21,580 nt of DNA from positions 1-21,580 of the IMG/VR virus record IMGVR_UViG_3300042543_000803, one strand, 5' to 3'. How positions within the stretch are numbered: the stretch's first letter is position 1; each line of letters starts with the position of its first letter. This DNA comes from a virus. Shown one piece after another: positions 7,085 to 16,358 of this stretch. The position numbers and the translations under genes are program-made. Below the pieces are notes generated by a model. That model searched no databases. It was given only the letters and a program-made list of their open reading frames with translations, and had not been told where the DNA came from.

Positions 7085-7513
7085 ATGATTGATATAGCTA
7101 TTAAGCAATTTGAATATGGTTTTGATATAGATTTTGAAAATGGCGATTTAGCTATTTGTAATGATTTAACTACTGCAATCTATATGTCAATCTTTTGCGA
7201 AAAAAGAGCCGATGAATCTCTTATTGAGAGAGCTGATTTAAGAAGAGGACATTTTACAAATATTTTTTATGATATTGAAGTTGGCTCTTTGTTTTGGTTA
7301 TATACCGAACAGGCAAAAGTGACAGAAGAAAACGCTGGCGAATTAGAAGAGACAATAAAGCAAGGCTTGGAGTGGTTAACTAATTTAAATTATGCTAGCG
7401 ATGTTGATGTTAATATAGAGATTAATAATAATAGTTATGTAATAGATGTTATTGTTAGCAATGTTTTTGACTCATCAAGAAAGAATTATAACTTTATTGT
7501 AAATGCCAATTAA
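7085..7513 (+). CDS. baseplate wedge protein gp46-like (GPW/gp25-related)
   Basis: A 142-aa protein that fits the Mu gp46 family in length and place. It starts with 'DIAIKQFEYGFDIDFENGDLAI', matching the family's opening strand-turn-strand, and has 'AIYMSIFCEKRADESLI' (the family usually shows 'Al.isLftdrRa'), 'LRRGHFTNIFYD' (typical 'RRGWwgD'), and 'GSLFWLYTEQAKVTEENAGELEE' (typical 'GSrLWLL.R.K.t.e'). The family contributes to the baseplate wedge together with the baseplate J protein. No Shine-Dalgarno is seen before the ATG. It is the first gene after the strand switch and overlaps the baseplate J gene by 11 bases. Confidence 0.88.
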   Translation: MIDIAIKQFEYGFDIDFENGDLAICNDLTTAIYMSIFCEKRADESLIERADLRRGHFTNIFYDIEVGSLFWLYTEQAKVTEENAGELEETIKQGLEWLTNLNYASDVDVNIEINNNSYVIDVIVSNVFDSSRKNYNFIVNAN

Positions 7514-8825
7514 TTTTAAAACAATACAAGAATATCAAAAATCAATAGCAAGTGCATTAATACTAAGTGTTAACAAAAATGCAACTATTGATAAACAGAT
7601 TGATCCAAATAGACCTAACAGTTTAGTGAAAGGTTTAGTAGACTCAATGTCAGCTGGTTTTGATGAAAATCAAGATATGATTAAACTTGTTTTGCAACAA
7701 TTATTCCCTCAAACTGCAACTGATGAATATTTGCAATTTTGGGGACAGTTATTCGGCATTAATAGAAAATCATCTACAAAAGCAACTGGTTTTATTGTTT
7801 TTACTGGAACTGCTGGGACTACAATAACAGCTGGAACTACAATACAAGATGCAAATGGGACTGAATTTATAACAGTAAATGATGCAACAATTATAACTAG
7901 CTCAATACAAGTTAGTATAACAAGAAGTGGTAATATTGCAACTGCCACAACAACTAGTGAGCATAATTATGCAACTGGTATGCAAGTTATTATTAGCGGA
8001 GCCAATCAGAGTGATTACAATAAAACTGCGACTATCAATGTTTTAAATAGCAATCAATTTTCTTATACAGTAGATAATTTGCCAACAAGTCCAGCGACAG
8101 GAACCATATTAGCAACTGCAACATTTGTAAATACTCAAATCATTGCCAGTGAGCTGGGCTATAATCCAATTACTGGAACACAGTTAGAATTAACAACTCC
8201 GATTGAAAATGTTGATGATGAGTGTTTTGTTGAAAGTGTTATTGATGGTAGTGATACAGAAAATGACGAAACATTAAGAGCAAGAATTATTGAAAGAACA
8301 AGTAATTTTACAGCACCTTTTAGCGAAGCTGGATTACCTGTTTTTATAAAAGAAAAAGTTGCAAATATAACAAGAATTTGGGTTAAAACTGCGACTCCTA
8401 GTGCCGGTTATACAACAATCTATTTTGTAAAAGATAAACAATTAAATATTATACCTACAAGTCAAGAATTGCTAGAAGTGAAGAATGCTATTATTGATAC
8501 AAAAACAGGAATTAAACCAGCAAATATGGGGAATGATTTAATTATTGTATCTGCACCAGTGCAAAAAACTATTGATTTTGTTTTTAGTTCAATTTCTCCA
8601 AACACGGCAGAAATGAAACAATTAATAAAAGATAATATAACTGATTATTTTAAATCAAAAGCAGTTGATCTGGGTAAAGATATTATTGCTAATGAGTACA
8701 TTGGCTTAATATATTCTACTATTGATAATGCTGGCAATAGACCACAATTTACATTATCAAGTCCTGTCGGCAATATTGATGTTGCTGATAATGAATTACC
8801 AATACTTGGGACTATTACAATATGA
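7503..8825 (+). CDS. baseplate J-like wedge protein (Mu gp47)
   Basis: This 440-aa protein is the major baseplate wedge component. The N-terminal 100 residues include 'FPQTATDEYLQFWGQLFGI', matching the family's 'tAtGeyLdrhA...Gi.R'. The centre has 'GSDTENDETLRARIIERT' (family 'GtDaEsdeaLR.Rll.r'), and the C-terminal half has the expected alternating strands, 'KEKVANITRIWVKTATPSAGY' and 'NEYIGLIYSTIDNAGN'. Residues about 135-207 form an inserted beta domain ('VSITRSGNIATATT ... VIISGANQSDYNKTA ... NSNQFSYTV'), a known optional insert in Mu-like gp47 proteins, related to a segment in the large fibre of this same window. It overlaps the gp46-like gene by 11 bases and the gp48-like gene by 4. 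Confidence 0.9.
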   Translation: MPINFKTIQEYQKSIASALILSVNKNATIDKQIDPNRPNSLVKGLVDSMSAGFDENQDMIKLVLQQLFPQTATDEYLQFWGQLFGINRKSSTKATGFIVFTGTAGTTITAGTTIQDANGTEFITVNDATIITSSIQVSITRSGNIATATTTSEHNYATGMQVIISGANQSDYNKTATINVLNSNQFSYTVDNLPTSPATGTILATATFVNTQIIASELGYNPITGTQLELTTPIENVDDECFVESVIDGSDTENDETLRARIIERTSNFTAPFSEAGLPVFIKEKVANITRIWVKTATPSAGYTTIYFVKDKQLNIIPTSQELLEVKNAIIDTKTGIKPANMGNDLIIVSAPVQKTIDFVFSSISPNTAEMKQLIKDNITDYFKSKAVDLGKDIIANEYIGLIYSTIDNAGNRPQFTLSSPVGNIDVADNELPILGTITI

Positions 8826-9382
8826 TAAGTCAATATGTTAGAAATGATAAAATACATATCAATAAAAACAATCCACAGAGCAATTGGTATAAATTGCTTG
8901 AAGGTTTATCGGTAGAATTTCTATTATTTGATAAAAAGATAAGTGATGTTAAATACCAATATAACATAAACAATACAATAGATTTAATTGAGGAATGGGA
9001 AGCGATGGTCGGTATTCCTGATGGCTGTATTCAAGTTGCTAAAACAATTGAGGAAAGAAGAAGAAATGTTTTATTCAAGTTGTCAAGTTATGAATGCACT
9101 ACAAAAACACAATTTGAATTTATTGCAAAAATACTTGGATATGATGTAACTGTTAATTCTGGATCTGAGCTAATGAGATTTCCATTGAAGTTCCCAATAG
9201 TTTTGGGAAATGCTAGTATAATGCCTTTTATCATTATTGTTAACATTGATAAAAAATATCAAAATACTGGATTTCCTTACTCTTTTCCAATTCAATTTAA
9301 AGCAAGTGTTAGCGATGTTTTATTCTGTTTTTTTGAGAGATTAAAACCAGCCCAAACTAAAATAATTTATAGATATGTCTAA
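8822..9382 (+). CDS. baseplate/tail protein gp48-like (DUF2313)
   Basis: At 186 aa this agrees with Mu gp48 (DUF2313) in length and place, between the baseplate J protein and the first fibre. Family signs are 'LIEEWEAMVGIPDGCIQVAKTIEERRRNV' near residues 55-80 (relatives: 'l.dwErelGLPd....taeeRr.aV'), followed by a conserved segment of sixty residues on 'TKTQFEFIAKILGYDVTV' (relatives: 't...f...a..lGy.v.i.E'), and a C-terminal strand before 'FFERLKPAQTKIIYRYV' (relatives: 'l...l.r..PAHt.v.f.y'). It probably links wedge proteins to the tail fibres. It starts at ATGA overlapping the stop of the J gene and overlaps the fibre gene by 8 bases. Confidence 0.85.
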   Translation: MISQYVRNDKIHINKNNPQSNWYKLLEGLSVEFLLFDKKISDVKYQYNINNTIDLIEEWEAMVGIPDGCIQVAKTIEERRRNVLFKLSSYECTTKTQFEFIAKILGYDVTVNSGSELMRFPLKFPIVLGNASIMPFIIIVNIDKKYQNTGFPYSFPIQFKASVSDVLFCFFERLKPAQTKIIYRYV

Positions 9383-10568
9383 TTTTAATACAGATAAAAT
9401 TGATGGTGTTAGCTTACTTAATGCTGACGAATGGAATCAGATACAAGATTTAGAAAATTTAATAACTTCATCAGGTCAGACACCCAATACATCATTAATC
9501 AATCAAATACCGCAGGCAGTAGCTAATTATGTTGCAATAGCTGATTGTTATACAGATAGTGGCACTGCTAATAATTATATATTAACTTCTATCAATACTT
9601 TTAAATCTCCCACTGCTTATGTGGATGGTATGAGAGTTAGATTTATTACTGCTAATGCAAATACAGGTGCTTCTACTGTTAATGTTGCAAATCTTGGCAC
9701 TAAAAATATTAAAAAAGAAGATGGAACAACTGATTTAACAGCTAATGATATACCTGCGAATAACGAGATAACTCTTATTTATAGAAATGGGGTTTTTAAA
9801 ATCGCTGGACTTTCAAGTGTGCAGAATACAAGTTCCACAACAAAAGGGATTGTTTATTACTCGCAACCAATCACAATTTCAAATAATACAATAGACTCTA
9901 ATAATGATATAGATTTCTCTGCTGGCAACTTCATTTTTAGTGATTTTAGCGGAGAAGCTACATTAACAGCGATGACAAAAAGATTAGATGCAAACTGGAC
10001 TGCTGGCACTAATCAAGGCGGTTTAGATACTGGCACAAAAACTAATTCTACTTGGTATCATTGCTATGCAATATATAACCCAACAACTGGTGTTAGTGAT
10101 GCGATATTCTCAACAAATGCGACGAGTCCCGTTTTGCCTAGTGGTTACACTAAATATAATTATAGGGGTTCCGTTCTTACAGATCTAAGTGGCAACATAA
10201 GAGCATTTACACAATATGGTAATTTTTTTGAATATAAAACTGCAATATTATCATATTCTGGTCCATTAACTACAACAGAGACATTTTTACAATTACCAGT
10301 TCCACTTGGAGTTATTTGCGAGTCAAGACTTTCATATAATGTCTCAGGTACTAGTCAGTCTAACTTGGGTATATTTTTTAGAAATCCAGCTTTAACATCA
10401 AGAAATAATACTCACAATTCACTTTCAGGAGTTGGAAGCACTCCTTATGACTTTGGAGTTCAGACTAATGTTATTACAGATCAATCATCTAGAATATATA
10501 TAAGTGCTAGCTATAATTTTACCCCTATTTCAATCAGCATTTTAGGCTATAAAAATTTTAAATTATGA
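9375..10568 (+). CDS. tail fibre protein, 397 aa
   Basis: Position after the gp48-like gene and domain content indicate a tail fibre. Residues 1-50 would dock to the baseplate (MSNFNTDKIDGVSLLNADEWNQ). Residues about 50-155 resemble a module found in many phage fibres: 'YTDSGTANNYILTS', 'YVDGMRVRFITANANTGASTVNVANLGTKNIKKEDGT' and 'NEITLIYRNGVFKI' are close to the widespread pattern in which a field of small strands ends in 'G.f.l'. Residues about 175-300 hold a second common fibre module with 'AGTNQGGLDTGTKTNSTWYH', 'YNPTTGVSDAIFSTNATSP' and 'SGNIRAFTQYGNFFEY'. The rest is a Ser/Asn-rich beta domain that may bind the receptor. It overlaps the following assembly-type gene by 4 bases. Confidence 0.85.
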   Translation: MSNFNTDKIDGVSLLNADEWNQIQDLENLITSSGQTPNTSLINQIPQAVANYVAIADCYTDSGTANNYILTSINTFKSPTAYVDGMRVRFITANANTGASTVNVANLGTKNIKKEDGTTDLTANDIPANNEITLIYRNGVFKIAGLSSVQNTSSTTKGIVYYSQPITISNNTIDSNNDIDFSAGNFIFSDFSGEATLTAMTKRLDANWTAGTNQGGLDTGTKTNSTWYHCYAIYNPTTGVSDAIFSTNATSPVLPSGYTKYNYRGSVLTDLSGNIRAFTQYGNFFEYKTAILSYSGPLTTTETFLQLPVPLGVICESRLSYNVSGTSQSNLGIFFRNPALTSRNNTHNSLSGVGSTPYDFGVQTNVITDQSSRIYISASYNFTPISISILGYKNFKL

Positions 10569-11095
10569 CAAAAATATACTTACAAAACCCTGAAAAAACT
10601 CAAATCACAGTTTTTGATAACGAAAATCAAATCGGCGATTTCTTTGCTAACTGGACAAAACCAACTCAAAAAGAAATTGATTTATATTTATTAGACAAGG
10701 TAAAAGCTAATAAAATTCAAGAATTAAAAGCGATAAGAGACGAAAAAAATATTGATCCTCTTACCAACTGCACTGCGAAGATACTAAACGATAATGGAAC
10801 TCTTGGTGCTGACACTGGATTTTTATTTTATGCTAATAGACATCCTAGCAATCCCGCATCTGATCCTAATGCTATTCTAACAGCCTGCATAATGTTTAAT
10901 CAAACAATTCCTTATTTTACAAGAGATTTGCAAGATAAAAAGATTTGCATTGCTTTAACTTCTGCACTAGCAAAAACAATTAGTGCCGAATTAGTCGAAA
11001 GAAATGGCGAGAATTATAAGCAATATGACAATCTTGTTGCTTTGGTAAATAAAGCAAATACTGAAACCGAAATTAATAATATAAATTGGAAATAA
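10565..11095 (+). CDS. putative tail fibre assembly protein (DUF4376-like), 176 aa
   Basis: This protein follows the 397-aa fibre with an ATGA overlap, the usual place for a fibre chaperone or cap. Residues about 45-60 form a basic helix, 'KVKANKIQELKAIRDEKN', of the sort that opens the DUF4376 region in fibre-assembly proteins, and the C-terminus 'LVALVNKANTETEINNINWK' matches the common ending in which a helix leads to a short 'I.NINW' motif. Between them 'GFLFYANRHPSNPASDPNAI' and 'TIPYFTRDLQDKKICIALTSALAKTI' are less conserved. The family assignment comes from pattern recognition. The function as a fibre assembly factor follows from the family and the neighbours. Confidence 0.6.
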   Translation: MTKIYLQNPEKTQITVFDNENQIGDFFANWTKPTQKEIDLYLLDKVKANKIQELKAIRDEKNIDPLTNCTAKILNDNGTLGADTGFLFYANRHPSNPASDPNAILTACIMFNQTIPYFTRDLQDKKICIALTSALAKTISAELVERNGENYKQYDNLVALVNKANTETEINNINWK

Positions 11096-11096
11096 A

Positions 11097-11693
11097 ATGA
11101 CAACAACATTAACAAATAGGGCTATTGTAGGTTTTACTGCTAAATACTTTTGGCAAGATAGTAAAGTTAAGATTATTATTGATTGCGATAATCCTCACAA
11201 TGTTATCGGTGAAGTGAAGGCATTTTTAAATAATTGCGAGGTTGTTGCAATTGAAGGTGAAACTTATATTAGTGATTTTTTTAATGGTGAGAAGAAATTT
11301 ACTGCAAAGACAACTAAGATATTAGAGACTGATTATTTTGATTGTAAAAACGGGTTAGCCGTTAAGAATATTGCAACTAATATTACTGGCTCATCAATTA
11401 CTTTTACAATTGCTAATACTTCTTATGATTTAACTGCTGGAACATATACATTTAAACTAACAAGTGATGTAGCATCTGTTTTTGATAATGCTAAAATTAG
11501 TTATCAAGAAAAAAATTTATATAATCTAGCTAATAAATCATACAACGGCAAGCCTGATATTTATGCTGAGATTACTGGAATGAATGAGTCAATTGATAAT
11601 CAACAATTAACATTTGAAAGCAATGCAACATTATCTCTCGTTGATATAGGAGCAAATACTAATATTCAATTAATAATTAAGAAAAATGACTAA
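11097..11693 (+). CDS. hypothetical beta-rich protein between the fibre genes
   Basis: I do not recognise a family with confidence. The 198-aa sequence is beta-rich and has no signal peptide or membrane segment. The segment near residues 100-130 ('ITGSSITFTIANTSYDLTAGTYTFKLTSD') has the shape of immunoglobulin-like or upper-baseplate domains, in which a value is followed by 'l.aG.Y.f.l'. It lies between two fibre modules, starts one base after the previous stop and overlaps the start of the large fibre by 8 bases. It is most likely a structural protein, for example an adaptor or linker that attaches the large fibre, but this is only inferred from position. Confidence 0.5.
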   Translation: MTTTLTNRAIVGFTAKYFWQDSKVKIIIDCDNPHNVIGEVKAFLNNCEVVAIEGETYISDFFNGEKKFTAKTTKILETDYFDCKNGLAVKNIATNITGSSITFTIANTSYDLTAGTYTFKLTSDVASVFDNAKISYQEKNLYNLANKSYNGKPDIYAEITGMNESIDNQQLTFESNATLSLVDIGANTNIQLIIKKND

Positions 11694-14600
11694 TTCTATT
11701 TTTGAAAAAGGCTTTACTACAAAAAGAGAAGTAAAAGATATTGTAAAGCAATCAATAACTGATCAAGTTGATATTGCAATAGATAATAGAAAAAATGTTT
11801 CTAATGGAATTGCTGGGCTAGATGCTAATGCAAAAATATTGCTGACTCAAATTCCGGGCGGTGTTAAAATTTTGCAATCACAACCTTGGAATGCTTATAC
11901 TAACACTCCCGATCTTTTAACAATACAAAAAGAAATTGGTTATTGCTGGATTGTTTCTATTGCTGGTAATACAAATTTAAGTGGTTATACTGACTGGCAA
12001 AGTGGCGACGAAGTTATTTATCTTGGTAGCAATAATTTTGTAAAGATTGATAATACTGATAATACTTCATTGCAAAAGACAGCTAATTTAAGTGATTTAA
12101 CAAATAATGCAACTGCAAGAACTAATCTTGATGTTTATTCTAAAACTGAAACTGACAATGCTTTAGATTTAAAAGCACCGAGAATTGATGGCGAGCCTAA
12201 TGGTTTTATTGATACTACTCAAATATCATTATCTTGGGACGAGGCAACAAGAACTTTAACAATTGCAAAAGTTGGTGACTCTTTTTCTTTTTATGCAAAT
12301 GGAGTTAAATATACTAAAACTGCTAATGAGTCAATAACAATATCTAATGATATTGGCAATCACTTTGTTTATTTTGATAATAATGGACTATTGCAAGAGA
12401 CGACAACATTTACTAGCGAATTAATATTAAGAAGATGTTATGTTGCTTTTATTTACTGGACTGGCACCGCATCTTTGCCTGATGCACAAATTGAAACTCA
12501 CGGATGTGAATGGGCTAGTGAAATACATTTACAACAACATTTAACAATTGGCACAAAATACGAAAGCGGACTAGCATTATCTTTAGTTGTTGATGGTATT
12601 GGAAATAGCAATTCTCATATTCAATTGACTGCTGGTAGTGGGATAATATGGGATGAAGACATAAAACATAATATCAATTCAAGAACAGCCACTCAAATAT
12701 TACCAATAATTTATAGAAGCGGAGTTAATGGTTGGGATGTTGATAAATCTGCTTCTTTTATTGCTAAAAAAGGTATTAATAGAGCTTATTACAACCAAAA
12801 TGTTAGTGGTAATTGGCAATTAACAGAGTTGGCTAATAATGATTATGCTGTTGGCTATATTTATGTTGCACCTTCAATAAGCTACCAATGGTTCGTTGTT
12901 ATGGGGCAACAGAGTTATAGCACTTTACCGAGTGCAAGGGACGGAGCTAGGAATGCACCGAGTTTAGGTAGCTTGCCATTGCAGGAGTTTAAGCTTGTTG
13001 GGGCAGTTATTTATCAAACTTCTGATAGTTATTCAAATAGTGCAAAAGCAAGAATTGTTAGTATTGATGGTATTACTCCATATGTTGATTGGAGACAATC
13101 AATTGCTATTGCTAATAATGCCAATATTTTATCTAGCGATATCGTTTATCTGCAAAATCAATTAGATATTGTTAAAGATAAGACGACAAACAAAAATATA
13201 AAAACTTGGTATATTTCTGGTGGAGTTAATGGCTCTGGCAGTGATCTAAATGACGGCTTCACTCCTAATAGTGCATTTTCAACTCTTGCTTATGCAAATA
13301 CAAAGCTGGGCAATACTGGTGAAATGTTAATTCATTTACCTTCTGCGATAACAGAAAGTGCCGAGTTTAGTCAATATAATATAGAGATTACTGGCTATAA
13401 TGCTTCTCATAGGGGAATTTGTGGAACAACTGGAACATACACTTCTAAGAATAATAATATTGGTTCGCAAACTTATTCTTATTTATCTCTTGGAAGTTTT
13501 GTTAAGTCTCCTCCAATAAGCGGAACTGCTGGTTATGTTAAATTGGTTGATGTAAATATTGCAACTTCTTACTCTGATTCTAGTAATGCAATAACCGATA
13601 ATTTTAACCTAGTTTTTAATGCAACAACTCCTATTTCAATAACTGGCTCTGGAATTAAGAATTTTTATAATCAAAGAGGTGGAATTTTTACTGTTAATAA
13701 TGCTGGTGCAAATGTCAATGTTATAACTAATGATTATATTTCTCAATTTACCCTAACCGCTGGTCTTATTTCAGTTAGAGATGCAATTATTTATATAGCA
13801 AGTGGCACAACATTTACAATTGGTACTAGTGGTGCAACTTTCATTGCTGAAAATGTTAGATTTTTATATCCTGATAACACAATTGCAAAAATTAATATCC
13901 CAATTGGTGTTAATTATTCATTACAAAACAATTGCATTTACGATAATGCCAATTCGACATTAAACGGCACTAATATATCAAGCTTATATACTGGTTATTT
14001 TGACAGCATAATTAACAATTCAATTATTTTAAAGTCTGCAACCGCCAATACAATATTGGCAACAAATACCAATAAGCAAATTCAATCGCTTACAACCGCA
14101 ACTTATCCTAGTTTAACAGAGTTATCATATGTAAAGGGGGTCACTTCTTCTTTACAAAGTCAATTGAGTGCAAAATTATCTAGTAGTGATAAAAGAGTTG
14201 GCACAAAAGAGATCGATGAGACAAATATTGGAGATAATAAGATTCAAGTTTATAATGCAAGCACTGGAAAACTAGAATATAGGAATAATACTGGTGGCGG
14301 AGGTTCTTCTCAAGATATACTTACTTATTTTATAAATGCTACTGATTTTGTTGTATCTGGTTCTGGTAACCTAGTAACATTGAATTGGAATGCCCAAACC
14401 GATGCTTCTCAATATAAAATTTATGTAAAAAAAATAGCTCTTGGCAATATAGATATAGTGCAAGATACTCCAGCGGCAACTATCAATAGTCCAAACTTAA
14501 CAACTAATATTGTTATAGAACAAGGAGTGACATACTCTTATGCTATTTTGGTTCAAAAAACTGCAAATATTCAAGATGATACTAAGGAATTTACAACACT

Positions 14601-16353
14601 TTCTGAAGTTTCAAATTTTAGTGTTGATAGTTTTGACTTATCTGCTGGCACAACTGCAACATTGACTTGGAGCTCTTTTATCAATGCAACGGAATATAGA
14701 ATACAATATCAAAGATCGGCAATTCTATCAAACCCAACAACAATATCTGGGATGACGACAACTTCTAGGACAATTACAGGATTGACTCCTAGCAATCCTG
14801 ACGATGCAAGCACTCCTTACTCTTTTAAAGTTCTTGCTTATAATTCTAGCGGTTCTATAATAGCCGAAAGCCCTACCATAACAAGACCTGTTTTTGCTAA
14901 TATTAATCTTAAATATTTCTACGATTCATCTTCAAGTATTGCGATAAATAGCATTACAAGAAGTGGTCCTATTGCCACAATTACAACTGCAACTACTAAT
15001 GGATTGAAACAGGCAGATGTTATTTCTATCAGCGGGACAACTACTCCTTTCAATGTTAATTTTGCACTTGTTAGAAGGATAATAAATAGTTCTCAATTTG
15101 AGATTATGTGCTCTGATTCTGGCTCATCTTCTTTTTCTGGCGGCAACTTAACTGTTTATCAAAATGCTTTTATAACTTGGAGTTATTATAAATTTTCTCA
15201 ATACTTAACTTCATTAGAAACTTCTACAAAAAAATTAATACCAATAAGAACTCACCTTTATAGCATTTTTGGTTTTGATAATGCTAGAATGATATTTAAT
15301 TCAACGAAATACTCTAATTCTGGAGATTATTATGCAGGTTGGTACTTAGTTAAAACACATTCTTCTTATCCATCTTTTCAAGTTTTGACAGACACTGATT
15401 TTAATTGTGCCTTATATTGTTTTGCAAATAATGGAGTAGCTACATTCTCTGATCAAAGAGAATTGTTTTTAGTGCCCGCTCAAACCGCTCAAGACGATCA
15501 TAGAAGTTATAAAGTCTGGAATGGAGGAAAACTTTATTTTGCTTCTATAAATACAAATAGTATTTCGCAATCAATATTTCAAGTAGTCAATAAAGATTTG
15601 ACTGTTAACCTTTCATTGTCAAGTATATCTCCTAGCCCTCCTAGTGCCGACTGTTTGCCTGCAACATTGTTATTGAGTGGCTTTATTGTGTGGTTCGATA
15701 ACAATAATCAAAGGTTAATAACAATGTATAAAGATGGAACAAGGCAAAATATATTTAATTATTCTACTCTTGGCTTAACAAATTTATATGGATTTTCAAC
15801 GAATATTGGTGGTGGAGTTGCAAATATTTCTCAAGAATGGTATGTGAAGCACGATAATGTAAATAAAATAATAATTGGTAATTTTGCAAATCCAAATATA
15901 GGTTGTTTTTTATTGCAATTTGATTTTGAAAACAATGCAATAAGTGTTTCATCTCCAATAAAAAGTAGTTTATCGGGCTATTCTACTGAAGAGAACTGTT
16001 TTGGATATGAATTAGTAACATTCTTCAATCTAACAAATAATAAAGTTGAAATATTAAGTTATTCGGCATCATCTCCAACTCCTGGTAGTTTATTAAAATT
16101 TAATAGAATAACTAATATTTTTAATGGTAATCCCGACAGTAATATTAGCACTTTCGATTTAACTGTCCCTGGTCAAATAGGACAAATAGGTTGGAATCCT
16201 GCCAATATAATAAAAGATGATGGATCTGTTTATTTCTTTGATTATGGTCACGATAATTCTGGACTTTATAGATATACTGGCGACGACGATGGTGCTGGTA
16301 TGGTTAAAATCAATGATATGTCCGTTCATACTAAGCTTTTAAATATAATATAA
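11686..16353 (+). CDS. large mosaic tail fibre / host recognition protein, 1555 aa
   Basis: The longest gene in the window. Residues 1-60 form a coiled-coil lead ('EVKDIVKQSITDQVDIAIDNRK', 'GIAGLDANAKILLTQIPG') typical of phage fibres. Residues about 125-165 carry the fibre repeat 'LQKTANLSDLTNNATARTNL'. Residues 165-500 are a beta-rich module with 'FYANGVKYTKTANESITIS'. About 506-780 look like a right-handed beta-helix opening with 'WYISGGVNGSGSDLNDGFTP'. At 808-835 'SLTELSYVKGVTSSLQSQLS' is a common trimerisation segment. A Gly linker at 870-875 precedes two fibronectin-III-like domains (about 883-975 and 976-1068). Residues about 1083-1160 repeat the 'SITRSG.IAT' module seen in the baseplate J protein. 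The last 390 residues are unrecognised, aromatic- and Ser-rich, possibly a propeller. Its gene is followed by an assembly-type gene after 5 bases. Confidence 0.85.
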   Translation: MTNSIFEKGFTTKREVKDIVKQSITDQVDIAIDNRKNVSNGIAGLDANAKILLTQIPGGVKILQSQPWNAYTNTPDLLTIQKEIGYCWIVSIAGNTNLSGYTDWQSGDEVIYLGSNNFVKIDNTDNTSLQKTANLSDLTNNATARTNLDVYSKTETDNALDLKAPRIDGEPNGFIDTTQISLSWDEATRTLTIAKVGDSFSFYANGVKYTKTANESITISNDIGNHFVYFDNNGLLQETTTFTSELILRRCYVAFIYWTGTASLPDAQIETHGCEWASEIHLQQHLTIGTKYESGLALSLVVDGIGNSNSHIQLTAGSGIIWDEDIKHNINSRTATQILPIIYRSGVNGWDVDKSASFIAKKGINRAYYNQNVSGNWQLTELANNDYAVGYIYVAPSISYQWFVVMGQQSYSTLPSARDGARNAPSLGSLPLQEFKLVGAVIYQTSDSYSNSAKARIVSIDGITPYVDWRQSIAIANNANILSSDIVYLQNQLDIVKDKTTNKNIKTWYISGGVNGSGSDLNDGFTPNSAFSTLAYANTKLGNTGEMLIHLPSAITESAEFSQYNIEITGYNASHRGICGTTGTYTSKNNNIGSQTYSYLSLGSFVKSPPISGTAGYVKLVDVNIATSYSDSSNAITDNFNLVFNATTPISITGSGIKNFYNQRGGIFTVNNAGANVNVITNDYISQFTLTAGLISVRDAIIYIASGTTFTIGTSGATFIAENVRFLYPDNTIAKINIPIGVNYSLQNNCIYDNANSTLNGTNISSLYTGYFDSIINNSIILKSATANTILATNTNKQIQSLTTATYPSLTELSYVKGVTSSLQSQLSAKLSSSDKRVGTKEIDETNIGDNKIQVYNASTGKLEYRNNTGGGGSSQDILTYFINATDFVVSGSGNLVTLNWNAQTDASQYKIYVKKIALGNIDIVQDTPAATINSPNLTTNIVIEQGVTYSYAILVQKTANIQDDTKEFTTLSEVSNFSVDSFDLSAGTTATLTWSSFINATEYRIQYQRSAILSNPTTISGMTTTSRTITGLTPSNPDDASTPYSFKVLAYNSSGSIIAESPTITRPVFANINLKYFYDSSSSIAINSITRSGPIATITTATTNGLKQADVISISGTTTPFNVNFALVRRIINSSQFEIMCSDSGSSSFSGGNLTVYQNAFITWSYYKFSQYLTSLETSTKKLIPIRTHLYSIFGFDNARMIFNSTKYSNSGDYYAGWYLVKTHSSYPSFQVLTDTDFNCALYCFANNGVATFSDQRELFLVPAQTAQDDHRSYKVWNGGKLYFASINTNSISQSIFQVVNKDLTVNLSLSSISPSPPSADCLPATLLLSGFIVWFDNNNQRLITMYKDGTRQNIFNYSTLGLTNLYGFSTNIGGGVANISQEWYVKHDNVNKIIIGNFANPNIGCFLLQFDFENNAISVSSPIKSSLSGYSTEENCFGYELVTFFNLTNNKVEILSYSASSPTPGSLLKFNRITNIFNGNPDSNISTFDLTVPGQIGQIGWNPANIIKDDGSVYFFDYGHDNSGLYRYTGDDDGAGMVKINDMSVHTKLLNII

Positions 16354-16358
16354 AAATT

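Noticed and set aside
6530-7090. Invertible DNA segment around the spike gene
   Set aside because: I looked for inverted repeats flanking the spike gene, on both sides of 6543 and 7004-7084, and found none of useful length. There is also no recombinase gene in the window.
7709-7948. Minus-strand ORFs opposite the baseplate J gene (also 8645-8857)
   Set aside because: Both overlap a clear baseplate J protein and have Val/Ile-rich shadow compositions; neither is preceded by a start signal.
16160-16200. Short tandem repeat (two copies of about 9 bases) near the end of the large fibre
   Set aside because: It codes for a repeated Gly-Gln-Ile in a beta-rich protein, is only two copies long and has no sign of being a separate element.
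15000-16353. Diversity-generating retroelement target in the large fibre C-terminus
   Set aside because: No reverse transcriptase, no template repeat and no obvious near-duplicate of the fibre end occurs in the window.
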